A stretch of 7,815 bases of DNA. Source: Actinomyces sp. (lineage in GTDB: Bacteria; Actinomycetota; Acidimicrobiia; Acidimicrobiales; Aldehydirespiratoraceae). The notes below the pieces were generated by a model. It saw only the letters and a program-made list of their open reading frames with translations. It ran no database searches and was not told where the DNA came from. The position numbers and the translations under genes are program-made. Shown here in pieces: positions 5,833 through 7,815 of the stretch (its first letter is position 1; every line of letters begins with the position of its first letter). The stretch is taken from contig RFFY01000420.1 in assembly GCA_003697065.1 (NCBI GenBank), forward strand, positions 1-7,815. The letters run 5' to 3'.

Positions 5833-7117
5833 GGGGACCTCCGGGTGGTGGTGGCGTTCGCCAACCACGGCGTGCCAGCGTACCGGCCAGCGCCGACCAC
5901 GCCCGCACCACCCCCGCCGGGGGACCGGCCGGACCCGGTCCCGACCCGGCGGCGAGCCAGCGCAGACGTTCGGTGAGTTCGGGGCGCTCCGCGCCGGCGT
6001 CCACGCGGACCTCGGCGACGAGGCGCCGGTAGCGCTCGAGGTAGGTGGCCGCCAGGCGGTCCATCGAGAACTCCTCGGCCCGGCGGCGCCCGGAGTCGAC
6101 GAGGCGTTCGGCGACCCGACGGTCGCGCAGGACCTGCTGGAGGGCCTCGGCGAGGCGGGCGGCGTCGCCGGGCGGGACGAGCAGGGCATCGCGACCACCG
6201 CGGGCGACCTTGGCGTAGCCGGGGATGTCGCTGGCCACCACCGGCGTGCGGGCCGCCATGGCCTCGAGCAGGACGATGCCGAAGGACTCCCCGTGCAGGG
6301 AGGGGGCGCAGAAGACGTCGGCGCCGCGCAGGCGGCGGATCTTCTCGTCCTCGCCGATGGTGCCGAGCCAGCGGATGCGATGGTCGCCGGCGTACCGGGC
6401 GCGGAGCTCGGCGGTGCGGGGCCCCTCCCCCGCCACCCACAGGCGGGCCCGGGGCGAGAGCGAGGCGAACGCCTCGCACAGCACGTCGAGGCCCTTGCGC
6501 GGTTCGTGACGTCCGACGAAGAAGACGGTCGGACCCTCGGTCGGCTCGGGCTCGGCGGCATCGAAGCGGCGGACCTCGACCCCGTTGAAGACGATGTCGT
6601 AGTGACCACCGAGTGCACTCTCGGCCATGGCCCGGGCGTCCTCGGACACTGCCACCCGGTCGTCGAGGCGGCGGGCGAGGAAACGCACGCCGGGATTCAG
6701 CAGGTCGTAGGCAAGGGAGCCCCCGGCGGCATGGAAGGTCCCGATGAGGGGGGCCGGGTGGACCAACAGGGTGGTCATGGTCGGGCCCGGGGCCAGGGGC
6801 TCGTGGAGGTGCACGACGTCGAAGGCCTCGTCGCGTAGGGCCCGCAGGACGCGCAGCTGGGCCGACACGTCGGGGGCGACCGGGGCGATGGACCCGTTGG
6901 CGGCGGTGGGGATGGAGGCGCCGAGAGGCGTCACGCCGGCCTCGGGCGGCGGGCCGTCGCAGGGAGCCAGGACCCGGGTGGGGTGACCGGCTCGGCGCAG
7001 GGCCCGGGCCAGGGCCAGGACCTGCATCTGGACACCACCGGGGACGGTGAGGCTGTAGGGGCAGACGATGCCGATGCGCAGGGGTCGCTCGGCCCGGTCG
7101 GACCCGGCGGGCGTCAC
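5807..7117 (-). CDS. pimA: GT4 family glycosyltransferase, probable phosphatidyl-myo-inositol mannosyltransferase
   Basis: A 436-residue GT-B glycosyltransferase that probably transfers mannose from GDP-mannose to phosphatidylinositol at the inner face of the membrane, the first step of PIM synthesis. The N-terminal domain has LRIGIVCPYSLTVPGGVQMQ (13-32), with the Gly-rich loop at 26-29, HLHEPLAP (103-110) and GTFH with His128. The C-terminal domain has FVGRHEPRKGL (200-210), with Arg202 and Lys208 placed as the phosphate-binding pair, WLGTIGEDEK (250-259), CAPSLHGESFGIVLLEAMA (270-288) with the GT4 EX7E pair Glu277/Glu285, and VVASDIPGY (293-301). The frame stays open far upstream, but that part is a shadow of the acyltransferase gene. 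GTG 7117 is chosen because it overlaps that gene's TGA by four bases and gives a normal N-terminus. Residues 372-436 extend beyond the usual length (about 375-390). PimA is preferred over other GT4 enzymes because of the PatA-like neighbour. Confidence 0.87.
   Translation of the reverse strand: MTPAGSDRAERPLRIGIVCPYSLTVPGGVQMQVLALARALRRAGHPTRVLAPCDGPPPEAGVTPLGASIPTAANGSIAPVAPDVSAQLRVLRALRDEAFDVVHLHEPLAPGPTMTTLLVHPAPLIGTFHAAGGSLAYDLLNPGVRFLARRLDDRVAVSEDARAMAESALGGHYDIVFNGVEVRRFDAAEPEPTEGPTVFFVGRHEPRKGLDVLCEAFASLSPRARLWVAGEGPRTAELRARYAGDHRIRWLGTIGEDEKIRRLRGADVFCAPSLHGESFGIVLLEAMAARTPVVASDIPGYAKVARGGRDALLVPPGDAARLAEALQQVLRDRRVAERLVDSGRRRAEEFSMDRLAATYLERYRRLVAEVRVDAGAERPELTERLRWLAAGSGPGPAGPPAGVVRAWSALAGTLARRGWRTPPPPGGPHERHPSPA
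5837..5842 (-). promoter_or_regulatory. Strong Shine-Dalgarno site ahead of the mini-ORF/lemA
   Basis: GGAGGT on the minus strand, four bases before ATG 5832 and 45 bases before the lemA ATG, which is too far to serve lemA directly. It lies inside the last codons of the mannosyltransferase gene, where it encodes Gly-Gly. A short hairpin (5802-5814, stem CGGCC) surrounds that gene's stop codon between this site and lemA. Confidence 0.5.
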
Positions 7118-7815
7118 AGGTCGCGCCAGTGCTCGGGGACGGGTTCGCCCAACGCCTCGAGGTCGCTGGGCCAGTTGGGCACGAGCATGTGCCATTGCTC
7201 GGGGGCCTGGCGGACGAGCCATTCCAGCTCGTGGGCGAGGTCCTGGGTGACCCGGGCGACGTCGTCGCGCAGGCGGCCCCGACGTTCGGTGTCGAGGGGA
7301 GGCCGGGCGATGGCGTGGCGGTCCACGTCGGACCAGTAGACGGCGGCGGGGATGAGGGGGGCGCCGGTGCGCAAGGCGAGAGTGGCCGGCCCCGCCGGCA
7401 GGGTGGTGCGCTCCCCGAAGAACTCCACGGGGACGCCGGTGCCGCCGATGTCGCGGTCGCACAACAGGCAGGTCACGTCGCCGCGCCGTATGGCGCCCAG
7501 CAGCTCGCGCCCGGCGTCGGGCCCCAGAGGCACGATGTTCATGCCGAGGGAACGCCGGAAGCCCACGAACCACTCGAAGACCTCGGGCGGCTCGAGGGGT
7601 TCGACGACGGCGGTCACCCGCATGCGGGGGACCAGAGCGAGCCAGAAGGCCGCCCACTCCCAGGTCCCGAGGTGGGGCAGGGCCAAGATGGGGCCGGTCC
7701 CGGCGGCCACGGCGTCCTCGATGGGACCGAAACCCTCGTAGGAGAAGCCGGCGTCGACCTCGGCGGCGGTGAGCTCGGGCAGGCGGAAGGACTCGAGGTA
7801 GTAGCGGGCGTACCA
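7114..7815 (-). CDS. PatA-like lysophospholipid acyltransferase, probable PIM acyltransferase (5' end outside window)
   Basis: The last 233 codons of an LpxL/HtrB-type acyltransferase, in frame from the window edge (WYARYYLESFRLPEL) to the TGA at 7114. Next to a PimA-like gene it most likely acylates a phosphatidylinositol mannoside, as PatA does in mycobacteria. Visible motifs, numbered from the edge, are the catalytic HX4D/E box HLGTWE (His48, Glu53), the FRRSLGMNIVPLG region (86-98), LCDRDIGGTGVPVEFFGE (118-135) with the conserved FFGE, PAGPATLALRTGAPLIP (140-156), and the C-terminal PEQWHMLVPNWPSDL (205-219). The active-site acid is Glu, an accepted variant in LpxL-type enzymes. A GTG at 7710 could be mistaken for the start, but the conserved frame continues upstream of it. 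About 60-80 N-terminal residues are probably missing. The stop overlaps the mannosyltransferase start (GTGA). Confidence 0.87.
   Translation of the reverse strand, partial: WYARYYLESFRLPELTAAEVDAGFSYEGFGPIEDAVAAGTGPILALPHLGTWEWAAFWLALVPRMRVTAVVEPLEPPEVFEWFVGFRRSLGMNIVPLGPDAGRELLGAIRRGDVTCLLCDRDIGGTGVPVEFFGERTTLPAGPATLALRTGAPLIPAAVYWSDVDRHAIARPPLDTERRGRLRDDVARVTQDLAHELEWLVRQAPEQWHMLVPNWPSDLEALGEPVPEHWRDL

Noticed and set aside
7118..7657. Extension of the mannosyltransferase frame upstream by 180 codons (to 7657)
   Set aside because: This part is an Arg/Pro-rich shadow of the conserved acyltransferase gene in another frame. The GTG at 7117 gives a normal GT4 N-terminus and a 4-base overlap.

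Overview
The window is very GC-rich chromosomal DNA with dense, mostly co-directional genes, frequent GTG starts and 4-base stop/start overlaps. The gene content (a PatA-like acyltransferase next to a PimA-like mannosyltransferase, then pdxS, pdxT and yebC) points to Actinomycetota. The same core order is known from Mycobacterium tuberculosis (pgsA1-patA-pimA ... pdxS ... pdxT-yebC-ruvC). The lack of other mycobacterial genes from that locus, and the insertion of a lemA group, suggest a deep-branching high-GC lineage such as Acidimicrobiia. That placement is inference.

Left end, + strand (1-938): the last 38 codons of a gene that is probably an ABC transporter ATPase, overlapping by GTGA with a complete ABC-2 type permease. 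This two-gene exporter ends 16 bases from the convergent yebC gene, and a 7-bp GC hairpin lies exactly between them.

Minus strand, read right to left (7815 to 955). First block: a PatA-like acyltransferase (5' end outside the window), a PimA-like GT4 mannosyltransferase, a possible 14-residue mini-ORF, lemA, an M48/HtpX-like membrane protein, and a DUF3048 lipoprotein. These genes overlap, abut or lie within a few bases of each other, so they look like one translationally coupled operon for envelope lipid synthesis and membrane/envelope proteins. Second block, after an 81-base gap with two GC hairpins and a possible leaderless promoter: pdxS and pdxT, which encode the two subunits of the DXP-independent pyridoxal 5'-phosphate synthase, then yebC.

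The most notable observation is the M48-like protein next to lemA. It keeps the HtpX-like fold landmarks, but all three expected zinc ligands, including both histidines and the glutamate of HExxH, are replaced in the same reading frame. It therefore looks like a pseudoprotease kept in the usual LemA-HtpX neighbourhood. A second point is the strong Shine-Dalgarno site serving a 14-codon ORF whose stop overlaps the lemA start, which otherwise has no evident ribosome binding site. No RNA genes, CRISPR arrays, insertion sequences or phage genes were seen. No gap between genes exceeds 81 bases.
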